A stretch of DNA of 64,000 nt, taken from contig BCIG01000022.1 in the NCBI GenBank assembly GCA_001599915.1, positions 476,891-540,890 on the forward strand, given 5' to 3'. Below are positions 32,487 through 44,864 of this stretch, piece by piece. Origin of the DNA: Symbiotaphrina buchneri (taxonomy: Eukaryota; Ascomycota; Symbiotaphrinales; Symbiotaphrinaceae). The notes below the pieces were generated by a model, which worked only from the letters and a program-made list of their open reading frames with translations, did no database searches and was not told the DNA's origin. Position numbers and translations under genes: made by a program. Each line of letters opens with the position of its first letter. Positions within the stretch are counted from its first letter, which is position 1.

Positions 32487-33960
32487 TGTTGTTTGTTGGT
32501 TTTTGGGTGTTGGTGTTGGGCTGATGGGGGAAGGGGATGGGAGGAGGGGAGCAGGGGAGAGGGTTGGGAACTTTGGGATGGGGAGCTGCCGGCTTTGATT
32601 TGGAGAGTTGGAGAGGGTTTGTGAATGCCAGATGGAAGGAGGAATGGAGGAAGACGTCTGGCAGCGTGATATGCTGTGCTGGGCCTTGTGCGACCCTGGT
32701 TCAGGCGTCACTGCATGCCCGAGATGACGGAGCGGGAAATCAAAATTTAACGCCGCGAAAGCTGGGGGAAAACGGCGGAATTAAACGGCGGATGAAATAA
32801 ATCTCTGTTTTTGGACACAGCCTGTTCCTTAGCCCGCAGGGAACCCAACATGTTTGACAGCTGGTAACACCAAGTTACAGTGGAAAAAGGAAAGAAGAAA
32901 AGAAAACTACAATGACAGCCAGACATCGCCGATGCAAAAAGCTCATGGTTGTAATCGCAAACCGGCCAGGGCACCCTATGAGAAACCCCTATTTGAAGAA
33001 AGGGGATTTCACCATGACCTAAACACAGGGCATGTCAATATAGGAATGGTATACTGACGATTCAATAATTACTCCCTTTTCCCGAAAATCTTTATAGGTA
33101 GGTAGTATGGGGAGCACCGTGGGGCCATTTCGATCTTCTCATGTTTCATCTGTTGAAAAGGGAGCACTGCTGGTAATACATAGAAAGCCAGGGCAAAGAC
33201 GAGAATCAAAGCTCCCAGCGCCTCTAAGACTCCCAGACTGAGCGCTGGTAATTGTAAGCTCCGTACACGAAAATCATGCTGCTGCCTCAATATGACAAGG
33301 GCTCACAGAAAACCTGCTGTGAAGAAAGCAGGTTCCCAAGCATGGATCACAGAATGAAAAGGTGGCGATGTGACTAACAACAGAGTTCTAAGCACTTCAG
33401 ATGCGCGGTCCTGTTCTACGATGGTAGGTATGAACAGGGCCAGAATTATTCATCTCCATGCTATCATTTGCCCATCTCACCCGCTCGGTAGCCACGTCTG
33501 TATGGTTGGGGAGGCAATCGGGTGGGCTGGATTGTTTGCTTTGTTTGACGCACCAACGGACTTGGCGACCACCAGCAACAAGGAACAGACAGGGAAAATG
33601 ACGCCATAGGGGTCAGCCTGGCTAATCGTATCTCCATTTCATCCGATTTGCTCACAAGTCCACCAGCGCCATTCGTCTCCAATCTGGAAGACAAGTTCCT
33701 TCAGTGCGATTAGAGGACACCAATTGACTCCATTGAGCACGAGCGAGGTCGCTCAGCATAGCTCAATTGTTCTGAGAGAAGAGCCGAGCACGGATCAGGA
33801 TTCCGATTATACACGGTGTACTCCCGACTTCGGACGAAGGCTTGAAACCAAACACGGCTGTCACGAGCAGCCGCCGCTCAGCTTCCCGGCGACCATTAAC
33901 ATCCGCGCTCCATCAAAAGCCTTTCTAAGGTATCCTCAAACACACACCCGACCGCCCACC
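32487..33960. other. Divergent intergenic region, no supported gene
   Basis: About 1.5 kb between two divergent genes. Frames of 60 to 90 codons on both strands lack motifs. The stretch presumably holds both promoters. Confidence 0.45.
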
Positions 33961-34404
33961 ATGTCATCCCTCGAGACCCGCGCCTCCGACGCCATCGCCT
34001 CGCGGCCCCGCTCCCCCTCCGACCCCTCCTCGACACAAACCCTCGCCGACAGCACCGCACCCAGCAGCGGGATCACCGCCCTCCTCGACCCCTCTTTCCG
34101 CCCTACCCTCTCCGACGCACCACCACTACGGCGGGTCCTCTCGCTCAGCATGCTATTCGGACTAATAGCCGCGGGGGTCTACGGGGGCCACGTGTGGGGA
34201 GTGGATATCCTGCAGACGGGCGGCGGCATGGCGCTAGTCTGGGCGGCGACGGTGCTGCTGGCGGTGCTGGGAGGCAGCGCGGAGATTGATTGGTACGTGC
34301 TAGCGCGGCGGTTTTGGTGGTTGAGTTTTCCGATCGTTGGAGCGTGTTTGGTGGCGTATGTGGTTATGAATGAGGAGGAGATGGGCGTGGAGGAGGTGGA
34401 TTGA
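33961..34404 (+). CDS. Small predicted membrane protein of unknown function
   Basis: An intronless gene of 147 residues with a good start context (CCACCATGTC at 33961). The in-frame upstream extension to 33724 does not look coding. Residues 1-57 are Ser/Pro/Thr-rich and probably cytosolic. Three hydrophobic segments follow at about 59-79 (LSMLFGLIAAGVYGGHVWG), 88-105 (GMALVWAATVLLAVLGG) and 119-136 (WLSFPIVGACLVAYVVM). The tail is acidic (NEEEMGVEEVD). I recognise no family. The TM pattern and codon use make it a plausible real gene. Confidence 0.5.
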   Translation: MSSLETRASDAIASRPRSPSDPSSTQTLADSTAPSSGITALLDPSFRPTLSDAPPLRRVLSLSMLFGLIAAGVYGGHVWGVDILQTGGGMALVWAATVLLAVLGGSAEIDWYVLARRFWWLSFPIVGACLVAYVVMNEEEMGVEEVD

Positions 34405-37400
34405 TTGATGAGGGATGGGTTTCGAGATATTGCGGGATGGTGGAGAATGGGAGAGGGGGTATGCAGAAGGGATGGGCTTGAAAGAATTATGGGCGGAAGG
34501 TTGATGATGATGCAGGAAGTGATGGTATGCACAGATGCACAGATGCCTCAGAACGGGCTGGATGAGGACTGAGGAGCAGGCGTCGAAACGCGGCATTATA
34601 CTATTAGATGGCGGTCCAAGGAAGACTTCAAGGGATGACGGAAGAATGAGTCCAGCCAGAACCACAGCTAGAGCAGGAATAGAGTCCAGAACGGAACGAA
34701 TGCAAGAACATAATCAGACTCTTGAGGCGCAGGGCGTTGCAGATCATTGATAGCGGTGTTAGACGTCCAGCATTTAAGGACTCTGATGCAGCCAGTCAAG
34801 CCGATAGAATGGATGATATACGCCACTTCAACCGTCAACATGAGTCTAGCATCTCACATCGCGCCATCGCTATATTGAAGTGTCGCCATCAGTCGGTGCC
34901 AGTTCGGCACTACCTTATTCAATACAAGTCCATTGGTGCGTTGTATCCTCAACCCACAGTCATACACAAGCCAGGACCGCCACAAAAACTTGAGAACCGG
35001 CCAGCCAGACTGCCCAAACTGAGGCCACCCCGGCCTCAGTCTGCAATTCGCCCCCGCAAAGGCCCTGTCTCCCCAGGATTAGTGCCAGCAGCTCATCCAC
35101 TATTCTGGCTCACCCTTGCCTACGCTCAAACAGGCAGGTGCGCATCTGACTCCAGACTAGGAAGGAGCAGGCGCCCACCCCAAACCCCAGGCCTCCCCAC
35201 TCTCCCCAGGTCCCAGCAGATTGGTTCTTGGCGCAAACCCCTGGACCGGGGTTGCTTAGGTGGGAGACGGGTCGGTACCTGCGCTCTTGCAGGGGAGGAT
35301 GGCCGCGGGGGTGATAGAGACGAATAGGGTTTGGCCTTACGGTTATGTTACCTACTTAAAAGCCTAAGAATAAACAGCCCTTGTGCCATGCATCTCAAAA
35401 GGTACCTACCGCCGCTCAGTACGAGAGGTGCGGCTCGGCTGGTGACGGTTTTACGCGGGTGCACACGGTGTGGATGGCAGAGCAGGGAGGGGCGGGTTTT
35501 TNGGGCGGGTTCTGGGCTTCTAGAAGCCTTCCAGAAGGCGGAGAAGAGACGGAGACGGCACAAGGGGACCCGGGGAAACAGCGATTCAGTCCGCGCGGAT
35601 ACGAGTACGAGGGCAGGATGCAGGGTGAGTGCTAGGTGCTCGAGCCGTAAGGGTCTTGGTTAGTGGCTGGGAGTTCGGCGTGCTCGTTCGCTCGTGGGAC
35701 GCGAGGGTGTGGAGGTTGGTAACTTGTACGAACTTAGTGTGGCAGGGAATAAAAATGGCGCGGAATGGGGCGCGACTGGAGCAAGATGAAATGCTTGCAA
35801 ATGTGGGTGAGATTATCGGGGGTATGTGAGACACTCAGCCATCGGCAGCATTATTATTGTGCTGCAAAAAGTGCGAAATACCGTACTCCATACGCCTACC
35901 TTAGGTAGGTGTACTCTGCGAACTCCCCATACAGAATGCAAGCAAGCTTCTAAAATCACTTGTCCAAGTCAATCTTTCACCAAGAATCTCTCGGCAATGC
36001 TTTCCGCAATGCAATCTCACACGCCAAACCCCCAAAACCGCCAATCACTCAAATCCAAACTCACACAGTGGCTGAAAACAAGAAACCCCCAATCACCGCC
36101 TAGGCGAAATAAGCCGAGAGCCACTGAGCCACTGACAGCGCGGCGATTGCTTATTCCCTGCCAGCCGCACCAGGCCTTCTAGAAGGGCTCGCCTCCCTTC
36201 CACGGACCCACGCTAACAACGAATTGGGGAATAGCCCCCGCGGGATTTCGCATTGCGCTCAGGCCGGGAGATTTTTAAGGCCTCCTCAGACGATCTGTGC
36301 GTGGGTGATTGGCTGCGTGGATGGGGTAATGGAAATGTGTGGCAGCGAATTAGAGGGCGAGTTGGGAAGAGAAGGTGCGCGCTGGTAACGTAACAGGTGG
36401 TCTGATCGTGCTTCTGTGCTTTGCACAATTTTGCCGGAGGGCGATGGACTGGGCGGCCGCTCATCTGAATGTCGCGTGATTTCTTCCGGGAATTAATAGG
36501 ATTTTGATTGGTGTGGTGTGGGATGGAAGCTGGTCTCCCGGGTCGTTACGGCACAGCAGCGAATTGAGCCAATACTTGAGAAACGATTACAAGGCAGAAG
36601 ACCGTACCCTGGTGCAGGAGGTCATGGGGGATTGGAAGAGAAGGGCTTGGCTGGTTCAGTGTTAACCATAGGTTCTTGGCATGGCGGGAAGCTTCCAGAA
36701 AGTCGAATACGGGCATATCGAGGCACAGTTACCACACCAGGAACGAAGTAAAACATCGAATGGAAGTTATCACTTCAGCCGGTGTCAAGTGGTCTGACCC
36801 CTCCTGCTGCTTATCTCTGCCCAATAATTATTCACCATACCTTGAGCTATCATGGCATCATTATGCCCTTCGATTACGATGGCATGTTCGATGCTCACCA
36901 CTAGATCAGGCCTCCAGTGCGGCGTCAAATCCTTACCACAGTGGCTGGAATCACATCGTCATCAGGCCGTTGCACGCCTCGAGCAAGGTTCAGCCCACGA
37001 TGCTTATCGACTTCTGGAAGGGGGATCGGAAAGGCCAAGCAGAGCTTCGCTGCAACGCTAAAGCAACACAAGCACACCCGCCGCGATACCGCTAAACTCT
37101 TTCAGCGGGCCAGCCCGGAGAAAGGGCCGGCAGGCGATTGCGCATCGGGCCTAGGGCGGTCACATCTTTCGGGTCGGGAGTGGATCTGCAGGTGCTTGCC
37201 GGTACGACCAGTGAGCCAAATCCGCCCTGTCGCATGTGAGCTGCCTCACCACCTGCCTGTTCGAGCATGGCGGCCAATGCAGCTCTCCACGCTTTTACGC
37301 AATGATAAATGCACCCAGGAGCCCACGATCCCGCACCAGGTCTTTCCCCCCTTCTCGCACTGTGTCTGCCTATTCCCCCCGAGCTGCTGGATCTCATTTC

Positions 37401-37548
37401 CCCTTAATCTTGTCCCTGCTCCTCCCCCTGAAGTGCATCTTGTTCAGCAGGCCTTTGTGTGACTGTTGACGTTGATCCCTTCTCCACAAACTGATCCCTT
37501 CTCCACAAACTCCACACCAACCGCCAGACACTTCACACCTCCACGAAG
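34405..37548. other. Long gene-poor region with one ambiguous base (n at 35502)
   Basis: Over 3.1 kb show no frame with recognisable motif. The 201-codon frame at 34722-35327 is Pro/Arg-rich and has no splice or family support. A perfect 8-bp inverted repeat, CTGAGGCC-ACCCC-GGCCTCAG, lies at 35019-35039. ACCTA/TAGGT words recur near 35350, 35400 and 35905. The unresolved base sits in a T/G-rich run. The 3' end carries the leader of the transporter gene. Confidence 0.5.
37474..37511 (+). repeat. Perfect 19-bp tandem duplication in transporter leader
   Basis: GATCCCTTCTCCACAAACT occurs twice head to tail at 37474-37492 and 37493-37511. It is 37 nt upstream of the transporter ATG and so inside its probable 5' leader. 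Confidence 0.9.
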
Positions 37549-39532
37549 ATGGCCAACCCCCCCCCCTCGGCACGCTTGCCCTCGACGGCGGCGACCCACG
37601 GCTCAGCATCGGGCACGACCAGCGACTGAGCATAGCCAACTACCCGACGCGGGTGCTGAAGGGGCTGCACGACCCAGACGTGCAGCTGGAGGAGTACATG
37701 TACTACGCGGCACTGAACCGGCGCGAGGAGGAGATCCGCAACGGCAAGAACACGGGCCAGTTCATGAAGCGCTTCATCACCACCCACGAGATCAAGCTCG
37801 ACCACCTGCCGCACCTCGACGGCGTCGAGAAGAACGGCCATAACGCCGCCAGTGCTAATGCTAATGGCAACTCGGATGTTGCGGGCAATGGAGAGAAGAC
37901 GGCGTTGCCGGGCGATGCGGATGCTAATAATGGCTTGACGCATCCTCCCTCGTACTTGGGCGTTCCTGACGAGGAGTGGGCCATGGCTGCGCGAGCGGCT
38001 AGGACGGCCTCGTGGGGCGCCATTTTCTACCTCATCACAACTGTAAGTTTGCAGCTTCGCGGTCTCGTGGTCTGAATTCATGCTGACACTCCGTCAAAGG
38101 ATATTCTTGGTCCCTTCACCGTCCCTTGGGCTCTGGCGCAAATGGGTTACGGACCGGGTATCACGCTGTACTTCATCTTCGGTGCACTCGCCTTCTACGC
38201 GGGTATGCAGATGTGGCAAATGTTCATGGTGCTCGACTCGGACAAGTTCCCGCTGAAGACCTACGGTGACATTGCGTTCCGCGTCTATGGCAAGATCGCC
38301 CGGTACGGTGTGAACATCCTGCAGGTGAGCTTGGAGACCCGCACGTGCCATTTCAAGCTCGACGAGCGCTAACAGTATTCCGCACGCAGAGTGTTCAACT
38401 GTTCTTCAACGTCGGTATCCTTATCCTCGGCTCGGGCCAAGCCATCTACCAGATGTCCGAAGGGCCCAGCGGCAAGAAGCCCCTCTGCTTCGTCGTGTGC
38501 AACATCGTCTTCACGGTCGCCGGGTTCCTGCTGGGGCAGATCCGAACCCTAGCCAAGTTCTCGTGGATCGCCAACCTGGCCATCTGGATGAACGTATTCG
38601 TGATCATCATGACCATGGTAGTCGCAGGCGTGACAGGGCCGAACTACGTGGTGTCCAACGCGCAGAACCTGACTCCTTTGGTGGGCCTGGACGGGGTGAC
38701 GGTGCAGCCGCCCGTCACGCACAGCGCGGGCGTGCCGGACTACATCAACTTCCAGGGGCAGGTGGTGGGGCTGATGCAGGCCGTGTACTCGTACGGCGGA
38801 GCGATGCTGTACTGCGAGTTCATGCACGAGATGAAGAAGCCCTGGGACTTCTTCAAGGCCCAGATGTGCGCCGAGTTCTTCATCTTCAGCTGCTACCTGA
38901 TCTTCGGCATCGTCGTGTACACGTTCCAGGGGCAGTATACCGTCTACGGCGCGTACCCAGGCTTGGCACCCTATACGTGGCAGACGGTCGGCAACGCGGT
39001 ATCCCTGTGCTCGGGCCTCATCGCCGCTTGCCTCTACGGCAATATCGGCATCAAGGTCCTCTACCAGAACGTCTTCCGCGAGATCTTTAAAGCCCCCGAA
39101 CTCGAGTCCCGCCGCGGGAAACTACTCTGGGTCGCCATCGTGCCCGCGTACTGGCTGTGCGCGTTCGTTATCTGCTCCGCGATCCCCAACATCACGAACT
39201 TCTCGGGCCTCATTGCCGCCGCGTGTATCATGCAGTTCAGCTACACCTTCCCGCCGATCCTCAAGTTGGGCCTGGACGTCCAGATCGATGCCATGCTGCC
39301 CGAGGAGCGCTTCGACCCCGCCACGGGGCAGGTCACCCGTGTTGATTATGGCTGGGGCCGCTGGGCGCGTGGCTTTAAGAAGAATATGCCGAATAAGATC
39401 TGGATGATCATCTTCGCCACGGGAAGTGCCGCTACCGCCGTTCTGGGGATCTATTCCTCGGCGTTCAGTATCAAGAATGCGTTCGAGGAGAACCCGAACA
39501 TTACTAGCTTTGGATGCAGCGCGCCGATCTAG
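37549..39532 (+). CDS. Amino acid transporter, AAAP family (frame break in poly-C tract near start)
   Basis: This plasma-membrane-type permease has exons 37549-38042, 38100-38324 and 38390-39532 with introns of 57 and 65 nt. It would be about 620 residues. Segments recognisable for fungal AAAP permeases include DPRLSIGHDQRLS, DVQLEEYMYYAALNR, ASWGAIFYLITTDILGPF, FNVGILILGSGQAIYQM, SYGGAMLYCEFMHEMKKPWDF and FPPILKLGLDVQ. About 11 membrane segments fall in exons 2 and 3. The start ATGGCCAAC runs into ten C. From that ATG the frame closes after 24 codons, while the conserved N-terminus lies one base out. One further C would join them and make exon 1 divisible by three. Translation from a later Met (37698) is an alternative. 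Confidence 0.85.
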
Positions 39533-39846
39533 ATGGGTAGGTCGTGCGAGGGACCCGAAGGGTGGGATTGGTCCTGGTGGCGAGAGTGGACGCACGGGTG
39601 GGAGCGTGCATTGTTCGAGGAATGGAAAGGAACGAAAAGCTTATGTACTTCTGGGGTTTAAGTGGCGGGCTCGGTCTGGGGTCGTTGTGTGCAAGGCGAG
39701 GCAATCTATCCAGTAATAGATCCTGTAGCTTTTGTTATATGGAATCGCCAAGTCTACAAAGTTTCACGCCTCTCTCATTCCTCATATCTATGTTCAACAT
39801 GCGCTAGATTCCTGACTCCACTCTGCCCCCTCCTACACTCACCACC

Positions 39847-41154
39847 TCAAGCCCCCTTCCTCGCCAGCACCACGAACGCAGTCCACTCAAACCGCTTACC
39901 CGTCTTCGCCTCCTCACACGCACTTCTCACCAGCGCCGCAAACTCCTCGCCCGTGGGCATCCGCCACCCTTCTGTTCCCTGTGTCGCCTGTGCTGCACGC
40001 GCAGCAGCCGCCGCGGGACCATCCAGCAGCGGCGCGAGCTCCAGCTGGCCGAGCGCGAAGGTCGCGGTGCATAAGGACGAGAGTTCCCGTTTGAGCGGGC
40101 CGTGGTAGATGTGTTCGATGCTGAGGTTGTGGGCTTGCAGGGTGTGCGGGAGGGAGGCGATCCAGCTGTTTGAGTAAGTAAGAGGAGGGTGTTGACGAGG
40201 GTACGCTGCAGTGGGGAGGGAGGAGATGCGGAAAAGGAAGGCAAATGGAAGGAAAGGAAGGAGGGAGGAATCAGGGAAGGAAGGCAGGCACATACGAAGG
40301 ATCCAAATGCGCCATGTCAACAGCGACTTTCCAAATAGTCGCGAAAGACTCCTTAATAGCCTCGCCCTCGAGGATCGGATTCCCCACGTCCGCGTCCTCC
40401 CACTGCAGGTACCCGCCGGGCTCTAAACGCGAACCACGAGCTGAGGTCAGCCTGGTCTGTTCTCTGTGCTTTGGTTCTGCTCCGACTCCGCCTCATCTCT
40501 CCGCCTCGAGTTTCATGCAGATAGACAGACACAGACAAAGAGAGGTGACCAGCCGGGCATCAGTGCAGAGTGGAGAGTCAGGTGAAAGAAGATGTACATA
40601 CTCAACAGCGCCAGTGCATGCCGCACCAGCGGGTCCACATTCTTGTTCTTCACAATGCAGCACCAGAAGCGCAGGTGCACCACATCATAGCGGCCCGCGT
40701 GCTCCAAAGGAACATCTCCGAACGCGTCGAGTACGTCTAGTGTCAGGTTTGCGGGCCGCGTGGGGAGCGGTGGGAATTGCGCTGAGGATATGTCGAAGCC
40801 CTGCAGCTGCACGGTGGATGGCAGGGTTTGTGCGACGTCTGTGAGCCAGATCCTGTAAGGGAAGAGAGGGAAGAGGTTAGTCGGTCTGTTTTTGATACTT
40901 TTTTTTGGGTAGGGGGAATGAGAGGAGGGGGCACGAGGGTAGGAGGGACAGAGGTAGTTGGCATGGAGGCAAAAGAGAAGCTAAGAGACATACGCAGTCC
41001 CGGTCCCGATTTCAGCGATGGCCATGTCGTCCCGCACAGGGATGGCGGGGTGCAGCGTGTAGCCGTTCTGCAGCTTGAACAGCAGGTGCTGCGCGTCTAG
41101 ACGCACGCTGCCGAAGAGGTCCCTGGCGAGGACGTAGCCGTCGGGGTTGGCCAT
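39847..41154 (-). CDS. SAM-dependent methyltransferase (one-base frame break in exon 3)
   Basis: Four exons (40994-41154, 40602-40852, 40296-40423, 39847-40165) encode a class I methyltransferase with MANPDGYVLARDLFGS at the start. The SAM motif I reads MAIAEIGTGTAIWLTD across intron 1. NLTLDVLDAFGDVP, YDVVHLRFW and LLKPGGYLQWEDAD follow. All splice phases agree with the protein frame only if exon 3 is one base shorter. The AAA at about 40379-40382 throws the frame so that it meets a stop, whereas the next frame reads NPILEGEAIKESFATIW and splices in phase to SWIASLPH. The family is seen among fungal UMTA/LaeA-like methyltransferases; the substrate is unknown. Confidence 0.78.
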
Positions 41155-42500
41155 GGCGATGTATGTTTCCTCTTGAAGGGATGTTCGATGTACTGCTAGG
41201 TGAGACTGCGGTGGCAACGGATTGCACCCTGAATCTGTACTGAATAGATATAGAATAAATTACAGCCAGGAGAATGCACAGGAACCAAACGACCCACACG
41301 CCTCCCGGGAAAGGCAGGCATTGGCTTTTATATTTCTCCCCTTCCCATGGCAGGGGGCGGGGGCCCGTCCGTGATGCTGGGGGCTCTGAGTCTGGCCCTC
41401 CAAAGAGGGCCTTTGTTCTGCTCATAGCCGCGTGGGATCAAGCTCCTCCATTTGGTCAATTCAGCTGGAAATGCACATTATCGATGGCGGTGGGCCTGAC
41501 ATGGCGGTGATGACACGAGTTCACCGTTCCATCTTGGCATCTGATCGACACTTGCTGACGGGGGCGTAAAGTACCTAAAAAAGGAATACGGCCCCGTACT
41601 CATACGGCCGGCTAGAGAAGGGTAACGGCGGGATGGACACGTATGCATAATTGAACCTTGTTATGTTAAACGCATAGGATAAATTTTGTGTTGTAGTGCA
41701 GGGCTGACCTCAGCACGTCAGACATGGGGCGCCTGGAATCTCGTATTATTGTTTCCGGCATCATCATCGACCGCCTGCCTGCCTGCTCTACTGTGCTCTG
41801 ATTCCCGCTGCATGCTAACGGCAAGGAAATGCCACAGGAATATAAGCAGGGAAGAAAACGAAGCCGAGAGAGACTATTCTAGTGGCGCAAACAAAAATCG
41901 AGAATCTCTACGGATTATATATCAGCAATGGCCCGATGCTACCTAAGACGGAAGCATTTGCGTTACGTGCAGAAGAATAAGCGCTTGGCTTGGTCTGCGG
42001 TGCGGGTTAAATGGGTTGCCTTACGATGATCCATAATCCCCGTCCTCACACGTGCGCCATACAAAGCCTGCCACGAATACTCGATATATAGCTCTACCCG
42101 CTCATCGTTTGGTTTTCTTAACTGCTCTGTATCATTATCCCCTGTGCTGTCAATGTCCTAGTGTCTGCTGATCGTTGATTCTGCAAGGGTAAACACATTG
42201 GAGCTCCATCATGAATTAATGTAGACGCCAATAAGAGATGCTTAGGAAGTGAGAATGACAACAGACAGAACGGCCAAGTTAAGGCGACGCAGAGCGAGAG
42301 GAACGCCGTTGTTTATTATTCTAAAGAAATGCGCATGTTCCACTGGCGGCAACCTCCTGAATGACACGTGCAGTAAGGACAGTATCCCGCGCTCCCATCA
42401 CCCCAAACATAAAACCCACTGTTCCATACATATATCCTTCCCAATCCGTTCCAAACACTCAGTTCCCCCTACCCTGAATCTCGAACCCTCCTTCCCACTC
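41155..42500. other. Intergenic region, no supported gene
   Basis: Promoter side of the methyltransferase gene on the left and 3' flank of the MFS gene on the right. No motif-bearing frame, RNA gene or repeat was found. Confidence 0.5.
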
Positions 42501-44443
42501 CTACCTCGCCCTCAACTCCACCTCAACCACCCCTCCCCTCCCCCTTGCCCTGCCGTTCACCAACTTACTCAGCACCTCCCGTCCCACCCTCCAAGCCTTC
42601 CACTCCTCCGCCTTGCGCAAGCGAATCCCCTCCAGCTCCCTGCCGCGCGTCTCAGGCATGAAGACAGCAGCCACAAGCGTCGTCGCGAGAATACAGCCCC
42701 CGAAGAGGAAGTACGCCGCGCAGCTGGAGTGCGCCAGCAGGATCGGTGTTAGGAGTGCGACGAGGAAGTTCGTTATCTGTGCGTCGCCAGCACATTAGTG
42801 GCTGGATAATGATGAAGGAAGGATATGTGGGCCCGCTGAGGAGGCAGGGATGGAAGGGAGGGAGAAAGAAAGGACGACGTACGCAGTTCCCGCTTTGAGC
42901 GAGAGATGTGGCTGCGGCGCGGCTGGCCACGGGCTGGATCTCAGAGGCGAAGATCTTGAGGCCGATGGCCCATGCTGAATTGAGCTTATGTGTTAGCCAC
43001 AGCTGACTTCATACACTGACAGTGGGGTGGTCTTGGGGGCCCAACTCACTCATCGAATAAACCACACTGAAAACATAAATACACCCGACCACAACCCACC
43101 TCGCACCTCCCTCACCGCGCTTCACGCTATGCGTAGCATACAGCCCGCCCATAAGCAGCATGCATGCAAGCAGGACGGTGCCGCCAACAAGCGTGCTCGC
43201 GCGCCGGCCCCAGCGGTCCACCAACACAACCGCGACGATCGTGAAGACGAAGATGAGCACGGCGCTGATCCCGCTGGCGAGAAACGTTGCTTGAGAGCTG
43301 GACATGCCCGCCAGCGAGAAGAGGAGCGGCGCGTAGTAGATCAATCCGTCGATGCCGGAGAGTTGTTGCATCGACATCATGAAGATCCCTAGTGCGGACG
43401 GTCCGCGCGAGGCGCCGCTGAAGGCGGAGTGGAAGGATTGGAGTTGGGCGTGCAGGCGGGAGCGCAGGTGTGGCTTTGCCGCTGAGGAGCTTGCTGTGGC
43501 CCCGGGTGCTGGTGCTGGTGCTGGTGCTGGTGCTGTTGCTGTCGTGTTGCCTCCCTCCGCTGGTCCGGACGGAGACAACGGCCCCATCACCACGCCCGCC
43601 TCCCTCAACTCCTCCCTCGCACTCACCGGATCAGTCAGGGCATCTTTCTCGCGCTCCGCCTCAGCGACACCCAACAAATCCCAGACCTTTCTCGCCTCCT
43701 CTCTACGGCCTTTATGCGCCAACCACCTGGGACTCTGGGGCAACACGCTCGGCAGCGCCGCCGCCGCCGCCAGTACAGCCGCAATACCCGCCTGCAATGC
43801 AAACGGCAGCCTCCAGCTCGCCGAGCTGGCCAGCCGCACGCTTCCATAGCACGCAAAATACCCCCCGCACAGCCCCACCGTGATCAGCAGCTGCACCATG
43901 GTCGCGAGTGGCCCGCGGGCTCGTGGCGGCGCGATTCGCACACGTATACGATTAAAGGGCTGAGGAAGAGACCTTCGCCGAGGCCTACGATGCACCGACC
44001 TAGGAAGAGCATGCCTAGCGTGCTGGAGCTGGCTTCGAGCGCGGCGCCGATGCTGAAGAGAAGTGCGCCGACGGAGATGGCGCGTGGGCGCCCGAGGCTG
44101 TCGCTGAGTGTGCCGGACAGGACGGATGCTGGTGTGGCGGTTAACAGGATGCTGCTTACGAGGAGACCCTGCGTCGTGGATGTTAGGGGGAATTGAGCGG
44201 TGAAGAGCGGCATGGTCGTGATGGGTCCGATGGTGCCGGAGTCGAGGCTGAGATGGAGTTAGCGATGTACAGCAGGGACAGGAGATGCTCTAGAGGAGAA
44301 TTTGAGAAGAGGAGGTAGGGTTACCCATTGAGAAGGCCACCGAGAGTGACGATGAGAGAGGCGGTTAGGTATTTGGGGGGATTCCGCGCCGTGTGCAGCC
44401 AGTCCTTGAAGAGCGACGTGTTGATAACTCGTGCAGGCGCCAT
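42501..44443 (-). CDS. MFS sugar-transporter-family protein (one-base frame break in exon 2)
   Basis: Four exons (44325-44443, 43050-44247, 42883-42974, 42501-42776) would give about 561 residues with 12 membrane segments. Sugar-porter motifs are present: NGLDSGTIGP, SDSLGRPR, GRCIVGLGEG, IAPPRARGP, PQSPRWLAHKGR, QQLSGIDGLIYYAPLLF, DRWGRR and MPETRGREL. Splice phases close in every intron only if one base is added in exon 2 near 43934. There VYVCE and IAPPRA lie in adjacent frames, where GAA-ATC or GAG-ATC is expected. The central cytosolic loop carries an Ala-Pro dipeptide run encoded by GGTGCT repeats at about 43506-43540. Transport substrate is unknown. Confidence 0.82.
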
Positions 44444-44864
44444 GATGACCTTCCTTGAATGCTCTTGGGTGTCGCGGACTGAGACTTATTTATTATGTTC
44501 TGCCGTATAAGTCCGGTTGATCGAAAATATGGGAACTCCGGATTTATGATAGGTGACGTCGTGGCTAAGTCCGGAGCCCCGCAACGAGCTTGGTGTCGTT
44601 GATAAGCAATTTGCGGAGGTGTGGTTGTTGCCTGCCGATCTGACCCTTATTAGGAAGATACGGCGGATTTAAAGCGACTCCAAGCCTCGCCATGCGTATG
44701 ACATGGTCCCTGGTCGAGAAGATTGTAAATGTAAGTGGCGTGCATAACAACTTATTCCATTTGTACGTGCTCTTCTCTCTTCCCTCCGACCGGCGTCATC
44801 GATAGTCACCTTACCTGGTTCCGCAGATCCCTCAAACGGTGCTCTCCAAAGCATCCCGCGAAGC
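44444..44864. other. Divergent promoter region
   Basis: About 420 bp between the MFS gene and the epoxide hydrolase gene, transcribed away from each other. No coding sequence was found. The two genes might share regulation, but no specific site can be named. Confidence 0.5.

Noticed and set aside
35019-35039. 8-bp perfect inverted repeat with 5-nt loop
   Set aside because: It could be a terminator or structured element, but such GC-rich stems arise often by chance, and no adjacent gene gives it a role.
34722-35327. Plus-strand open frame of 201 codons
   Set aside because: Arg/Pro/Ser-rich composition with no domain and no splice structure, in a region that otherwise looks non-coding.
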